Assembly (NCBI RefSeq): GCF_023073335.1
Contig: NZ_JADPJG010000015.1
Location: forward strand, 194,020-258,019
Origin: Bradyrhizobium sp. 21
GTDB lineage: Bacteria; Pseudomonadota; Alphaproteobacteria; Rhizobiales; Xanthobacteraceae
Length of the DNA: 64,000 nucleotides
Direction: 5' to 3'
Shown here: positions 45,783 through 55,953 of the stretch, in pieces
How the letters are laid out: each line of letters begins with the position of its first letter
How positions within the stretch are numbered: the stretch's first letter is position 1
Translations under genes and position numbers: made by a program
Notes under the pieces: generated by a model
The model's database searches: none
What the model was told of the DNA's origin: nothing
Seen by the model: only the letters and a program-made list of their open reading frames with translations

Positions 45783-47852
45783 TCACGCCCCGCCATCTAC
45801 CCACCCGATCTTCTCCTTCAAGAACCTGAAGCCAAGCACCTCGAAGCCGGCGCGCTCCTTGTTGTCCTTGCCGTAGCCGTGGCCGCCTGCTTCCGGCTCG
45901 TAGAACCAGGCCTCGTAGCCCATCGCCTGGAGCTTGGCCGCCATCTTGCGCGCGTGGCCGGGATGGACGCGATCGTCGCGCCGCGTCGTCGCGATCAGGA
46001 TCGGCGGATAGGGTTGGCCGGCTTTGACGTTATGATAGGCGGAGTACGTCTTCAGCCAGTCCCACTCCTCCGGCTTGTCAGGATCGCCGTATTCCGCGAT
46101 CCAGCTCGCGCCCGCGAGCAGCTTTGTGTAGCGGCGCATGTCGATCAGCGGGATAGTGCAGAACAGCGCGCCGAAGCGCTCGGGGTATCGTACCAGCATG
46201 TTGGTGATGAGGATGCCGCCGTTCGATCCGCCCTGGGCTGCGATGCGCTTTGCCGTGGTCACGCCACGACGGACGAGATCGGCAGCAACGGCCGCGAAAT
46301 CGTCGTGCGACAGTTTCTTGCCGGCGAGCCGGCCGGCATCGTGCCAGCGTGTGCCGAATTCGCCGCCACCGCGCAAATTCGCCTGCACTGTCGTGCCGCC
46401 GCGCTCCAGCCACAGCTTGCCGAGCGATGCGTTGTAATACGGCTTCACCGAGAGTCCGAAGCCGCCATAGGCGCTCATATACACCGGCGCATCACCGCTC
46501 TGGTCAATGGGGCCGGTCTGGACATAGGGAATGCGCTCGCCGTCGATCGAGATCGCCTCGTGCTGGGTCACCACGAGGCCGTCGGCGGTGAATGTCTTCG
46601 GCGCCTGCTTCAACACAATCGGGCTCGCGACGCCGCGCTCCATCAGCAGTAGCGACGGCGGCGTCAGCGGATCCTGCACATTGGCGAGCAAATCGCCATT
46701 GCTCTCGGACGGATGGCGGTCGAGCGGCCAGATGTCGACGACGCCGATGTCCGGAAGACCGCCGAGCATCTCGCGGCTCCAGCCTGTGGCGGATGGCGTG
46801 CAGATCTCGAATTGCGGCTTCAACTCGTCGAGGATCGACAGCACCAGCTTAGCCCCTGCCCAGAACAGGCCTTGCAAAGCGCGTCGCGGCTCCGGCTCGA
46901 ACAGGATCGCAAAATCCCGGCTGCCGGCGAGGAATGCCGAGAGCGACATGCCGAGCACGGTGTCGGCGGCATAGGTTCTCCCCTCGATCGACCAGGCTTC
47001 GCGCAGCTTCATCGCGAACCAGTCGCCATGCGCCTGCATCCAGATGCCGGTCGGCAGGTCGAGCTTCGTCGTCGTGCCGTCGGCATCGCGCAGCCAGATC
47101 GCATGATTGAAGAAGTCGATCTGGTCGATGATCCAGCTGCGCGGGGCCGCAGCGGTGTCGTCGACCATGCCTGATATCGCCATATGATCGGCCGTGGTCT
47201 CGATGATCGTCTGCGCCTGATCGACAGGCTGGCTGCGCCGCCACACGCGAACGGTCCGCGAATATCCCGAGCTCGTCGCCATGCCTTTGCCATGGGCGCT
47301 CGACAGCAGCAGCGTGTCGGCATCGAGCCAATCGGCGCCGCCCTTGGCTTCCGGCAGCGCAAATCCGTCCGCAACGAAACTCTTGGTGCCGATGTCGAAT
47401 TCCCGCAAGGTGACGGCGTCGCTGCCGCCGCGCGACAGGCTCAGAATCGCCCGCGAGCTTCCCTTCTGTGTGGTGATGCCGCTCAGCAGCCAGTCCTCGC
47501 CTTCGCGCGCCGCGAGCTGGTCGATATCCAGCATGGTCTCCCACGCCGGATGGGGTTTGCGAAACTCCGCAAGCGAAGTCCGCCGCCACAGACCGCGCGG
47601 GTTGGCGGCATCCTTCCAGAGATTGTGAAGATCATCTCCGCGCCGGCTGACATAGGGAACGTTGTCGGGGCGATCGTAGATCGTCGCGAGGATGTCGCGA
47701 TCGCGCTCAAAGGCCTTTCCACCAAACGCCTCGCGCGTCAGGCTGTTCTGCCGCGTGACGAAATCGAGCGCCAGCTTGCCCTCGATCTCCTCCAGCCAGA
47801 GCCAGGGATCGTCGTCGGGAGCGCTGAGCGTGGGCCTGTCGTCGACGGACAT
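45783..47852 (-). CDS. Prolyl oligopeptidase family serine peptidase
   Basis: 689 residues from the ATG at 47852 (AGGAG upstream). The N-terminal two thirds form the beta-propeller ('DPWLWLEEIEGKLALDFVTR' start is typical). The C-terminal alpha/beta-hydrolase domain has the nucleophile in 'RIAAQGGSNGGILITNMLV' (about residue 540), the aspartate in 'ATTRRDDRVHPGHA' and the histidine in 'EPEAGGHGYG'. It cleaves short proline-containing peptides; no signal peptide is seen, so it is cytoplasmic. Monocistronic. Confidence 0.9.
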   Translation of the reverse strand: MSVDDRPTLSAPDDDPWLWLEEIEGKLALDFVTRQNSLTREAFGGKAFERDRDILATIYDRPDNVPYVSRRGDDLHNLWKDAANPRGLWRRTSLAEFRKPHPAWETMLDIDQLAAREGEDWLLSGITTQKGSSRAILSLSRGGSDAVTLREFDIGTKSFVADGFALPEAKGGADWLDADTLLLSSAHGKGMATSSGYSRTVRVWRRSQPVDQAQTIIETTADHMAISGMVDDTAAAPRSWIIDQIDFFNHAIWLRDADGTTTKLDLPTGIWMQAHGDWFAMKLREAWSIEGRTYAADTVLGMSLSAFLAGSRDFAILFEPEPRRALQGLFWAGAKLVLSILDELKPQFEICTPSATGWSREMLGGLPDIGVVDIWPLDRHPSESNGDLLANVQDPLTPPSLLLMERGVASPIVLKQAPKTFTADGLVVTQHEAISIDGERIPYVQTGPIDQSGDAPVYMSAYGGFGLSVKPYYNASLGKLWLERGGTTVQANLRGGGEFGTRWHDAGRLAGKKLSHDDFAAVAADLVRRGVTTAKRIAAQGGSNGGILITNMLVRYPERFGALFCTIPLIDMRRYTKLLAGASWIAEYGDPDKPEEWDWLKTYSAYHNVKAGQPYPPILIATTRRDDRVHPGHARKMAAKLQAMGYEAWFYEPEAGGHGYGKDNKERAGFEVLGFRFLKEKIGWVDGGA

Positions 47853-48071
47853 GAACGAAACTCCTGATGACCGCAGCTCTTGGAGAATGCGGCGGATAGG
47901 ATTTGATCGAGCGCAAGCCGTCAAGGGCGCGGCCCGTTATAGTTTTGCCGATTATAGTCTTGCCGATTGCGTCAGAGGCATGGCCTGCGCCCGTTTGCGC
48001 CGGTTGCCCGCCCTCCCGCGCCCCGCCATAGTGCCGGGAATCAACGAAGCCCTTTTGGGCGGAAATGCCGA

Positions 48072-49319
48072 ATGTTAGACGTGACTGCAGCCAATGAGAT
48101 CGCCGCCGACGCCCGCGTGCGTGCCAATGTGGTGCGCCTTGCCGCAGCTCAAGCGCTGACCGGCGCCAACTCGGCGGTGATCTTCGCCACCGGATCGATT
48201 GTCGGCGCCACGCTTGCGCCCGACGTCTCGTTCGCGACCGTGCCCATCTCGATGTATGTGCTGGGGCTCGCCGCCGGCACGCTGCCGACCGGCGCGATCT
48301 CGCGCCGCTTCGGCCGCCGCACGGGCTTCGTCATCGGCACGGGCCTCGGCGCGCTCACCGGCCTGCTCGGCTCGTTCGCGATCCTGCACGCCTCATTCGC
48401 ACTGTTTTGTCTGGCGACCTTCCTCGGCGGCCTCTATGGCGCGGTAGCGCAGTCCTATCGCTTCGCCGCGGCCGACGGCGCCAGCGCCGCCTACCGCCCC
48501 AAGGCAGTATCCTGGGTGATGGCCGGCGGCGTGTTCGCCGGCGTGCTCGGTCCGCAGCTCGTGCAATGGACCATGGATGTCTGGTCGCCCTATCTGTTCG
48601 CCTTCAGCTTCCTGGTCCAGGCCGCGGTCGCGTTGGTCGCGATGGGCATCGTCGCCGGGGTCGACATGCCGAAGCCGGCGCCGGCCGATCTGCATGGCGG
48701 CCGTCCCTTGCTCGACATCGTAACCCAGCCGCGCTTCATCGCGGCGGCTTTGTGCGGCGTCATCTCCTACCCCATGATGAATCTGGTGATGACCTCGGCG
48801 CCGCTCGCCATGAAGCTGTGCGGCTTGAGCCTTTCCGATTCCAATTTCGGCATTCAATGGCACATCGTCGCCATGTACGGGCCGAGCTTCTTCACGGGCG
48901 CGCTGATCGCCCGCTTCGGTGCACAGAGGGTCGTTGCCGCCGGCCTGCTGCTGGAGGCCGTTGCTGCCGGCATCGGCTTGTCCGGTATCACCGCGATGCA
49001 CTTCTGGGCGACGCTGATCGTGCTCGGTGTGGGGTGGAATTTCTCCTTCATCGGCGCCTCCGCGCTGGTGCTCGAAACGCACCGCCCGCAGGAGCGCAAC
49101 AAGGTGCAGGCCTTCAACGATTTCCTGGTGTTCGGCATGATGGCGATCGGCTCGTTCTCGTCCGGCCAGCTGCTCGCAAACTACGGTTGGTCCGCGGTGA
49201 ACATGGTGGTGTTCCCGCCGGTGGTGCTCGGCCTCGCCGTGCTCTCGCTGGCGTCCTTTGCCCGCCGCCGCAAGGCGCGGCTCGAGGCCGCGATGGGCGA
49301 GTTCCCGGATGCGATTTAA
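48072..49319 (+). CDS. Major facilitator superfamily transporter
   Basis: 415 residues, 12 membrane segments. The ATG at 48072 is chosen because upstream in-frame codons read as a poor arginine/proline-rich leader. 'AAGTLPTGAISRRFGRRTGF' is the helix 2-3 motif with the R-F-G-R-R loop; 'FAILHASFALFCLATFLGGL' and 'ALVLETHRPQERNKVQAFND' are in the helix 4 and cytosolic loop regions. Related in general to YnfM/drug exporters. Substrate unknown. Another MFS gene follows on the same strand. Confidence 0.83.
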   Translation: MLDVTAANEIAADARVRANVVRLAAAQALTGANSAVIFATGSIVGATLAPDVSFATVPISMYVLGLAAGTLPTGAISRRFGRRTGFVIGTGLGALTGLLGSFAILHASFALFCLATFLGGLYGAVAQSYRFAAADGASAAYRPKAVSWVMAGGVFAGVLGPQLVQWTMDVWSPYLFAFSFLVQAAVALVAMGIVAGVDMPKPAPADLHGGRPLLDIVTQPRFIAAALCGVISYPMMNLVMTSAPLAMKLCGLSLSDSNFGIQWHIVAMYGPSFFTGALIARFGAQRVVAAGLLLEAVAAGIGLSGITAMHFWATLIVLGVGWNFSFIGASALVLETHRPQERNKVQAFNDFLVFGMMAIGSFSSGQLLANYGWSAVNMVVFPPVVLGLAVLSLASFARRRKARLEAAMGEFPDAI

Positions 49320-49459
49320 GGTGGCAGGAGGCTGTCAGCAACGTTGATAGTTCGACCCCGGTCGAAGTGATTTCCGGGGCCTGGTTGTTACATGATGCTC
49401 GTCATAGACAGGCGGGCGTGAAGCACGGCGCTCGCGGGGGAAACACAGGAGAAGCGCAA

Positions 49460-50716
49460 ATGCTCGACAATCCCCGGCACGACGCATCCATCGACGAATC
49501 CTCCCTCCGCTACGAAGGCTGGCGCATCGTCGCGGTCTGCTTCCTGCTCGCGACCTTCGGCTGGGGGCTCGGCTTCTACGGCCAGAGCGTCTATGTCGCC
49601 GAGCTCCAGCGCGCGCACGGCTGGTCGGCCTCGCTGATCTCATCGGCCACGACGTTCTTCTATCTGTTCGGCGCGCTGCTCGTCGTCTTCGTCGGCGAGG
49701 CCGTCAACAAATATGGTCCGCGCCTCGGCCTGATCGCGGGCACGCTGGCGATGTCGGCGGCCGCGGTTGCGATCGGCGCGGTGCGCGAGCCGTGGCAGCT
49801 TTATCTCGCCAACGCCGTGCTCGCCTTCGGCTGGGCCGGCACCAGCCTGGCCATGATCACCAACACGATCAGCCTGTGGTTCGACCAGAAGCGCGGCATG
49901 GCGATCAGCCTGGCGCTCAACGGCGCAAGCTTTGGCGGCATCGTCGGCGTGCCGCTGCTGGTGACCTTGATCGGGCATATCGGCTTCGCCAGCGCGATGT
50001 TTAGCGTCGCCGGCACCATGCTGGTGCTGCTCGTGCCGGTCATCCTGATCGTCGTCGGCCGCCCGCCCGATCTCCATGGGCGGCGCGCAGCGACGAAAGC
50101 AAAGCCGCAATCCTCAGGCGAGATCCGCAGCCAGGCATTGCGCGATATCGGCTTCCTCACGGTGACCATCGCGTTCGCGCTGGTGCTGTTCGCCCAGGTC
50201 GGCTTCATCGTCCACCTGATCTCGTTCCTCGATCCCGTGATCGGCCGCGAGCGCGCCGCTGTTGCCGTCGCGGTGCTGACCGCGATGGCGGTGGTCGGCC
50301 GGGTGCTGTTCTCGCTGGTGATCGACCACCTCGATCAGCGCCTTGCCTCGGCGCTGTCGTTTCTGAGCCAGGCGGCGGCGCTTCTCGTCGTGATCAATTT
50401 GCACAATGATTACGTGCTGATCGCGGCCTGCGCCGTATTCGGCTTCTCCGTCGGCAACCTCATCACGCTGCCGTCGCTGATCGTGCAGCAGGAGTTCGAG
50501 TCCGCCTCGTTCGGCGTGCTGATCAGCCTCAACACCGCGATCAACCAGGTGACCTACGCGTTCGGCCCCGGCGTCGTCGGCGTCCTGCGCGATTGGTCCG
50601 GCGGCTATTCGCTGCCGTTCTATCTCTGCATCGCGCTGGAGGTGGTTGCGGCGGGGTTGATCATGGTGCGGGGAAGGCCGCGTCGGGACTTCGTAGGGTG
50701 GGTTAGCGAAGCGTAG
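49460..50716 (+). CDS. Major facilitator superfamily transporter (monocarboxylate/oxalate-formate-like)
   Basis: 418 residues with 12 membrane segments; ATG 49460 has AGGAGAAG upstream. 'FGWGLGFYGQSVYVAELQRA' in helix 1 and 'NTISLWFDQKRGMAISLALN' at helix 4-5 resemble the oxalate:formate/monocarboxylate porter branch. The last residues (FVGWVSEA, stop at 50714) are encoded by a family D palindromic repeat, so the C-terminal tail is a repeat-derived extension. Confidence 0.85.
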   Translation: MLDNPRHDASIDESSLRYEGWRIVAVCFLLATFGWGLGFYGQSVYVAELQRAHGWSASLISSATTFFYLFGALLVVFVGEAVNKYGPRLGLIAGTLAMSAAAVAIGAVREPWQLYLANAVLAFGWAGTSLAMITNTISLWFDQKRGMAISLALNGASFGGIVGVPLLVTLIGHIGFASAMFSVAGTMLVLLVPVILIVVGRPPDLHGRRAATKAKPQSSGEIRSQALRDIGFLTVTIAFALVLFAQVGFIVHLISFLDPVIGRERAAVAVAVLTAMAVVGRVLFSLVIDHLDQRLASALSFLSQAAALLVVINLHNDYVLIAACAVFGFSVGNLITLPSLIVQQEFESASFGVLISLNTAINQVTYAFGPGVVGVLRDWSGGYSLPFYLCIALEVVAAGLIMVRGRPRRDFVGWVSEA

Positions 50717-50782
50717 CCCACCACTGTTTATCTCCGCGGAGGCGAAAGAGGTGGGTTACGCCTTCGGCTAACCCACCCTACG
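50692..50782. repeat. Palindromic repeat, family D, copy 3
   Basis: CGTAGGGTGGGTTAGCGAAG at the left, CTAACCCACCCTACG at the right. It overlaps the MFS 3' end, supplying its last codons and stop, and lies before the convergent VOC gene stop. Confidence 0.82.
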
Positions 50783-50796
50783 CAATCACTCCGGCA

Positions 50797-51291
50797 TCAC
50801 GCCTCACGGTCCTTCAGCAATCCCTCCAGATCTAGCCTCTTCGTGACCATCGCAAGCTTGCCGTCCGGCCCGAACGGCCATTGCTCCCTAGGCCTGTCCC
50901 GATACAGCTCCACGCCATTCTGGTCCGGATCGCGCAGATACAGCGCCTCGGACACGCCATGGTCGCTCGCGCCATCCAGCGCAATGCCGGCCGCGAGCAC
51001 GCGATGCAGCGCATCCGCCAGCGCCGGCCGCGTCGGATAGAGGATCGCGGTGTGATAGAGCCCGGTCGTACCAGGCGGCGGCGGCGAGCCGCCCTTGCTC
51101 TCCCAGGTGTTGAGCCCGATGTGGTGATGATAGCCGCCGGCCGAGATGAAGGCCGCGCCCGAGCCCATCCGCTGCATCAGCTCGAAGCCGAGCACGCCGC
51201 AATAGAAGCCGAGCGCGCGATCGAGATCGGCGACCTTGAGGTGGACGTGGCCGATCCTTGTGCCGGCATGGACGGCTGGGCTTTGCGACAT
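50797..51291 (-). CDS. VOC (glyoxalase/extradiol dioxygenase) superfamily protein
   Basis: 164 residues forming one pair of beta-alpha-beta-beta-beta modules. 'TRIGHVHLKVADLDRALGFY' gives the first metal ligand (H17), 'SAGGYHHHIGLNTWES' the second histidine, and 'DPDQNGVELYRDRP' the glutamate. Such metal sites support lyase, isomerase or dioxygenase chemistry. Length and 'FYCGVLGFEL' are near catechol-2,3-dioxygenase-like or glyoxalase-like proteins. Substrate unknown. Stands alone between two convergent or same-strand genes. Confidence 0.82.
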   Translation of the reverse strand: MSQSPAVHAGTRIGHVHLKVADLDRALGFYCGVLGFELMQRMGSGAAFISAGGYHHHIGLNTWESKGGSPPPPGTTGLYHTAILYPTRPALADALHRVLAAGIALDGASDHGVSEALYLRDPDQNGVELYRDRPREQWPFGPDGKLAMVTKRLDLEGLLKDREA

Positions 51292-51381
51292 GGTGCTGCT
51301 CCGTTGACCAATCCCAGATAAGGCTGGCTTCGGGACAGCGCTACGGGCCTTTCCCGAAACCCATCGTTTCCGGATAGGAAA

Positions 51382-51927
51382 CTATGAGAGCTCGCGAACT
51401 TCGCCCTCGGGCAGTTCGAACTCGAACGTGTTCAGCGTCATCGACACCATCGTGTAATAGCCGCACAGCCCGATCACCTCGACGATTCCGCGTTCGCCGA
51501 GCAGCTTCACCGCGTCATCATAGAGGCCCTTCTCGATGCCGTGACCCTCGTGCAGCGACTTCGCGACGTCGTAGATCATCCTGCCCTTGGGGTCGTCGAA
51601 ATCAGGCGTGCGGCGATCGCGGATGGCGTCGATGATTTTCGGGTCCATGCCGCCGGCGAGCGCGAGGCGCTTGTGTGCATACCATTCGTAATGCGCGGTC
51701 CAGTGCCGCGCCGTCACCAGGATCGCGATTTCCGAGAGTTTTGCCGGGAATATCGTGTCGTAACGCAGGACCTCGCCGAGCCGTGTGGCGTGACGGGCCA
51801 TGTCGGGGCTGTTGAGCCAGGCCATCATCGGCGCCGGCGGTTTGCCGCGCTTGCCGGCAATCGACTCGTCATAGGTCTGCCGCTGGCTCTCGTTCATTTC
51901 GCCAGGCGAAAGAAGTGTCAGGCGCAT
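51382..51927 (-). CDS. Carboxymuconolactone decarboxylase/AhpD-like family protein
   Basis: 181 residues from the ATG at 51927, with GAGGAAAC upstream. 'LSEIAILVTARHWTAHYEWY' and 'AHKRLALAGGMDPKIIDAIR' are characteristic of the CMD fold. The redox CxxC of AhpD is absent, so it is not an alkylhydroperoxidase of that type; the 'YEWYAH' segment is like the decarboxylase-like subgroup. Possibly acts on a lactone or carbonyl intermediate. Divergent by 147 bp from the acyl-CoA dehydrogenase pair. Confidence 0.82.
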   Translation of the reverse strand: MRLTLLSPGEMNESQRQTYDESIAGKRGKPPAPMMAWLNSPDMARHATRLGEVLRYDTIFPAKLSEIAILVTARHWTAHYEWYAHKRLALAGGMDPKIIDAIRDRRTPDFDDPKGRMIYDVAKSLHEGHGIEKGLYDDAVKLLGERGIVEVIGLCGYYTMVSMTLNTFEFELPEGEVRELS

Positions 51928-52074
51928 CGTTGTTTCCTCTTTGTTTTCAAGCTTCGCCGTCGTGGTGACTATAGCCGAATGCGGAGGCCGCGCGTCACGG
52001 AAGTGGTTGAATTCCACGAGGCGATGGCTCAGAGTCGCGGCCAACAAGTCGATTTAGAAATGATGGAAACGACC

Positions 52075-53286
<1,212 letters not shown>

Positions 53287-53292
53287 GATAAG

Positions 53293-53387
53293 CCTCATCC
53301 TGAGGAGCGGCCCTCAGGCCGCGTCTCGAAGGATGGCCACGGCCTGCATGGTTCGAGACGGCGCTTCGCGCCTCCTCACCATGAGGG
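53293..53387. repeat. Palindromic repeat, family E
   Basis: CCTCATCCTGAGG at the left; right end CCTCCTCACCATGAGGG; inner inverted parts GTCTCGAAGGATGGCC and GGTTCGAGAC. Lies between the two acyl-CoA dehydrogenase genes. Confidence 0.72.
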
Positions 53388-53430
53388 TCACCACCGAATT
53401 CAGCGAACCGCACTATGTTGGAGCCCCGCC

Positions 53431-54570
53431 ATGGCCCTCGTCCTCACCGAAGAACAATCGATGCTCCGCGACAGCGCGCGCGGGCTGATCAGCGACAAGG
53501 CGCCGATCTCACATTTGCGTCATCTGCGCGACAGCAAAGATCCCACCGGCTTCTCCAGGGAGTTTTGGCATTCCTTCGCCGAGATGGGTTTTGCCGGTCT
53601 GCTGGTGCCCGAAGAATTCGGCGGCAGCGGCCTCGGCTATGTCGAGGCCGGAATCGTCATGGAGGAGATCGGCCGCACGCTGATGCCGTCGCCCTTCCTC
53701 GCCACGAGCGTGGTCGCGGCCTCGGCCCTGAACCGAGGCGGCAACGCCGCGCAGAAATCCGAGTATCTGCCAAAAATCTCTAATGGCTCGCTGCTCGCGA
53801 CGCTCGCGATCGACGAGGGCGCAAAGCATCGCCCGCTTCAGACCGGCCTTCAGGCCGTACGCGCCGGCAACGGCTTCAAGCTGAGCGGCGCCAAGGCATT
53901 GGTCGTCGACGGCCATGTCGCCGACCTCCTCATCGTCGCCGCGCGCACCGCGGGCTCGGCCGGCGAGCGCGAAGGCTTGACGCTGTTCCTGGTCAATCCC
54001 GCGGCCAAGGGGGTTGCGGTCGAGCGCACCATCATGGTCGACGCACACAACGCGGCACGGATCGAGCTTGCCGATGTCGAGGTCGATGCCGACAGCGTGC
54101 TCGGCGAGGTCGATCAGGGCGCTGGCCTGCTCGACGGTGTGCTCGATATCGGTCGTGGTGCAGTGGCGTCAGAGATGGTCGGCCTCAGCGAGAAAGTCTT
54201 CAATCGCACCGTCGAGTACCTCAAAAGCAGAAAGCAGTTCGGCAAGCTGATCGGCGAATTCCAGGCGCTGCAGCACCGTGCCGCCGAGCTCTATGTCGAC
54301 ATCGAGATCACCCGTGCCGCGACAATGAAGGCGCTTCAGGCGCTGGATGCTGATGTCACCAAGGCCGCCGCAGCCATCGCCGTCGCAAAGGCCCGCGCCG
54401 GCACCACCGCGACCCGCGCGGTGCAGGAGGGCGTGCAGATGCATGGCGGCATGGGCATGACCGACCAGTTCGACATCGGCTTCTTCATGAAGCGCGCCCG
54501 GGTCTGTGAGGAGTTGTTCGGGGACGCGAATTACCACACCGAGCAGTTGGCAAGGGCGCGGGGGTACTGA
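53431..54570 (+). CDS. Acyl-CoA dehydrogenase-like protein, probable non-catalytic partner
   Basis: 379 residues of the same family as its upstream neighbour. 'FWHSFAEMGFAGLLVPEEFG', 'KSRKQFGKLIGEFQALQHRA' and 'VQEGVQMHGGMGMTDQFDIG' are present, but the C-terminus ends 'RARVCEELFGDANYHTEQLA', lacking the IYEGT-type glutamate segment. In heteromeric FadE enzymes this type of subunit is non-catalytic and completes the FAD site. ATG start at 53431 in a spacing that the repeat insertion may have widened. Confidence 0.85.
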   Translation: MALVLTEEQSMLRDSARGLISDKAPISHLRHLRDSKDPTGFSREFWHSFAEMGFAGLLVPEEFGGSGLGYVEAGIVMEEIGRTLMPSPFLATSVVAASALNRGGNAAQKSEYLPKISNGSLLATLAIDEGAKHRPLQTGLQAVRAGNGFKLSGAKALVVDGHVADLLIVAARTAGSAGEREGLTLFLVNPAAKGVAVERTIMVDAHNAARIELADVEVDADSVLGEVDQGAGLLDGVLDIGRGAVASEMVGLSEKVFNRTVEYLKSRKQFGKLIGEFQALQHRAAELYVDIEITRAATMKALQALDADVTKAAAAIAVAKARAGTTATRAVQEGVQMHGGMGMTDQFDIGFFMKRARVCEELFGDANYHTEQLARARGY

Positions 54571-54595
54571 GGCGTACCGTCACGTCACACTGGAT

Positions 54596-54695
54596 GTCAT
54601 CGCCCGCGAAGGCGGGCGATCCAGTACGCCGCGGCCCCTCCGCATACGATTGACGTCTCGGACTACTGGATCGCCCGGTCAAGCCGGGCGATGAC
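54596..54695. repeat. Palindromic repeat, family B, copy 2
   Basis: TGTCATCGCCCGCGAAGGCG at the left and CCGGTCAAGCCGGGCGATGA at the right, with GATCCAGTA and TACTGGATC inside. Begins 25 bp after the dehydrogenase stop. Confidence 0.82.
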
Positions 54696-54728
54696 AGTTG
54701 AGATTGTGGATAGCGCCTGCCCCAAGCT

Positions 54729-54815
54729 CGTCATTGCGAGGAGCACTTGCGACGAAGCAATCCAGACTGTCGCCTTGGAAAGACTCTGGATTGCTTCGCT
54801 CCGCTCGCAATGACG
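54729..54815. repeat. Palindromic repeat, family F
   Basis: Ends CGTCATTGCG and CGCAATGACG are perfect inverted copies; GAAGCAATCCAGA and TCTGGATTGCTTCG pair inside. It lies just before the minus-strand binding-protein stop at 54830. Confidence 0.82.
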
Positions 54816-54829
54816 GCGGATAGTGCTCC

Positions 54830-55870
54830 TTAACGCACCGGCGGCGCGTATTGCACGCCGCCTGCATTCCACAACTGGTTCATGCCGCGCGGGATCTTCA
54901 GCTTGGACTTCTCGCCGATATTGCGCTCGTACATCTCGCCGTAATTGCCGACGTTGCGGATGATGCGGACGACCCAATCCTTGGTGAGGCCGAGCTGCTC
55001 GCCGTAATTGCCCTCGGTGCCGACCAGCCGCATCACTTCCGGCTTCTTCGACTTCAGGGCCTCGTCGATGTTCTCCGAGGAGACGCCGAGCTCTTCGGCG
55101 TTGATCATCGCGTACAGCGTCCACTTCACGATCATCATCCAGTCGTCGTCGCGCTGGCGCACGACGGGGGCGAGCGGCTCCTTGGAGATCATGTCCGGCA
55201 GGATCATGCTGTCGCCGGGCTTGGACAGGTTCAGCCGCAGCGCATAGAGCTGCGAGACGTCGGCAGAGAGCGTGTCGCACTTGCCGGTGTCGTAGGCTTT
55301 CACCACGTCATCCAGCTTGTCGAACTTCATCTCTTCATACTTCATGTTGTTGGCACGGAAGTAGTCGGCGACGTTGAGCGCTGTGGTGGTCCCGGTCTGG
55401 ACGCAGACCTTGCTGTCGGTCAGATCCAGCGCGGTTTCCTTGTTGCGCGCGCGCGGCAGCATGAAGCCCGCGCCGTCGTAATAGGCGACCGCGGGGAAAT
55501 AGAGGTCGTAGTCGAGCTCGCGCGCCATGCTCCAGGTCGAGTTGCGCGAGAGGATGTCCACCTTCCGGCTCTGCAATTCCTTGAAGCGCTCGCTGGCATC
55601 GAGCGCGACGAACTTCGCCTTACTCGGGTCGTTGAAGATCGCGGAGGCCACAGCGCGGCAGAAATCCACGTCGAAGCCGGTCCAGTTGCCCTTGTCGTCG
55701 GGGATCGAGAAGCCCGGCAGGCCCTTGTTGACGCCGCACAGCACTTCGCCGCGGCGCACGGTGCGCTTCAGGGTGCGGGTGTCGTAGAACTCGTAGATCA
55801 CCGCCAGGACGCCGACCAGCACGGCAACCGCGAGCCCGATCAGCAGGCCGCCTCGAAATGTGCGCATCAT
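54830..55870 (-). CDS. Amino acid ABC transporter substrate-binding protein (AapJ-like, membrane-anchored)
   Basis: 346 residues of the SBP family 3. 'VRRGEVLCGVNKGLPGFSIP', 'GNWTGFDVDFCRAVASAIFN', 'CVQTGTTTALNVADYFRANN' and 'LGLTKDWVVRIIRNVGNYGE' match general L-amino-acid binding proteins such as AapJ. The N-terminus has a hydrophobic helix (about 9-28) followed by 'YEFYDTRTLKR', without an obvious signal-peptidase site, so it may stay membrane-anchored. No Aap permease or ATPase genes are in the window. Confidence 0.87.
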   Translation of the reverse strand: MMRTFRGGLLIGLAVAVLVGVLAVIYEFYDTRTLKRTVRRGEVLCGVNKGLPGFSIPDDKGNWTGFDVDFCRAVASAIFNDPSKAKFVALDASERFKELQSRKVDILSRNSTWSMARELDYDLYFPAVAYYDGAGFMLPRARNKETALDLTDSKVCVQTGTTTALNVADYFRANNMKYEEMKFDKLDDVVKAYDTGKCDTLSADVSQLYALRLNLSKPGDSMILPDMISKEPLAPVVRQRDDDWMMIVKWTLYAMINAEELGVSSENIDEALKSKKPEVMRLVGTEGNYGEQLGLTKDWVVRIIRNVGNYGEMYERNIGEKSKLKIPRGMNQLWNAGGVQYAPPVR

Positions 55871-55919
55871 GTTGCTCTCTCGAAATAATCGGGAAAAGGA
55901 ATTTGGATGAGGGCGGAAG

Positions 55920-55940
55920 GCATGATCCGGAGGATCATGC
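55920..55940. repeat. Short palindrome (REP-like, family G, shortened)
   Basis: GCATGATCC and GGATCATGC form a perfect 9-3-9 hairpin, related to the ends of the element at 9742-9790. Confidence 0.65.
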
Positions 55941-55953
55941 TCAAACCATAGCC

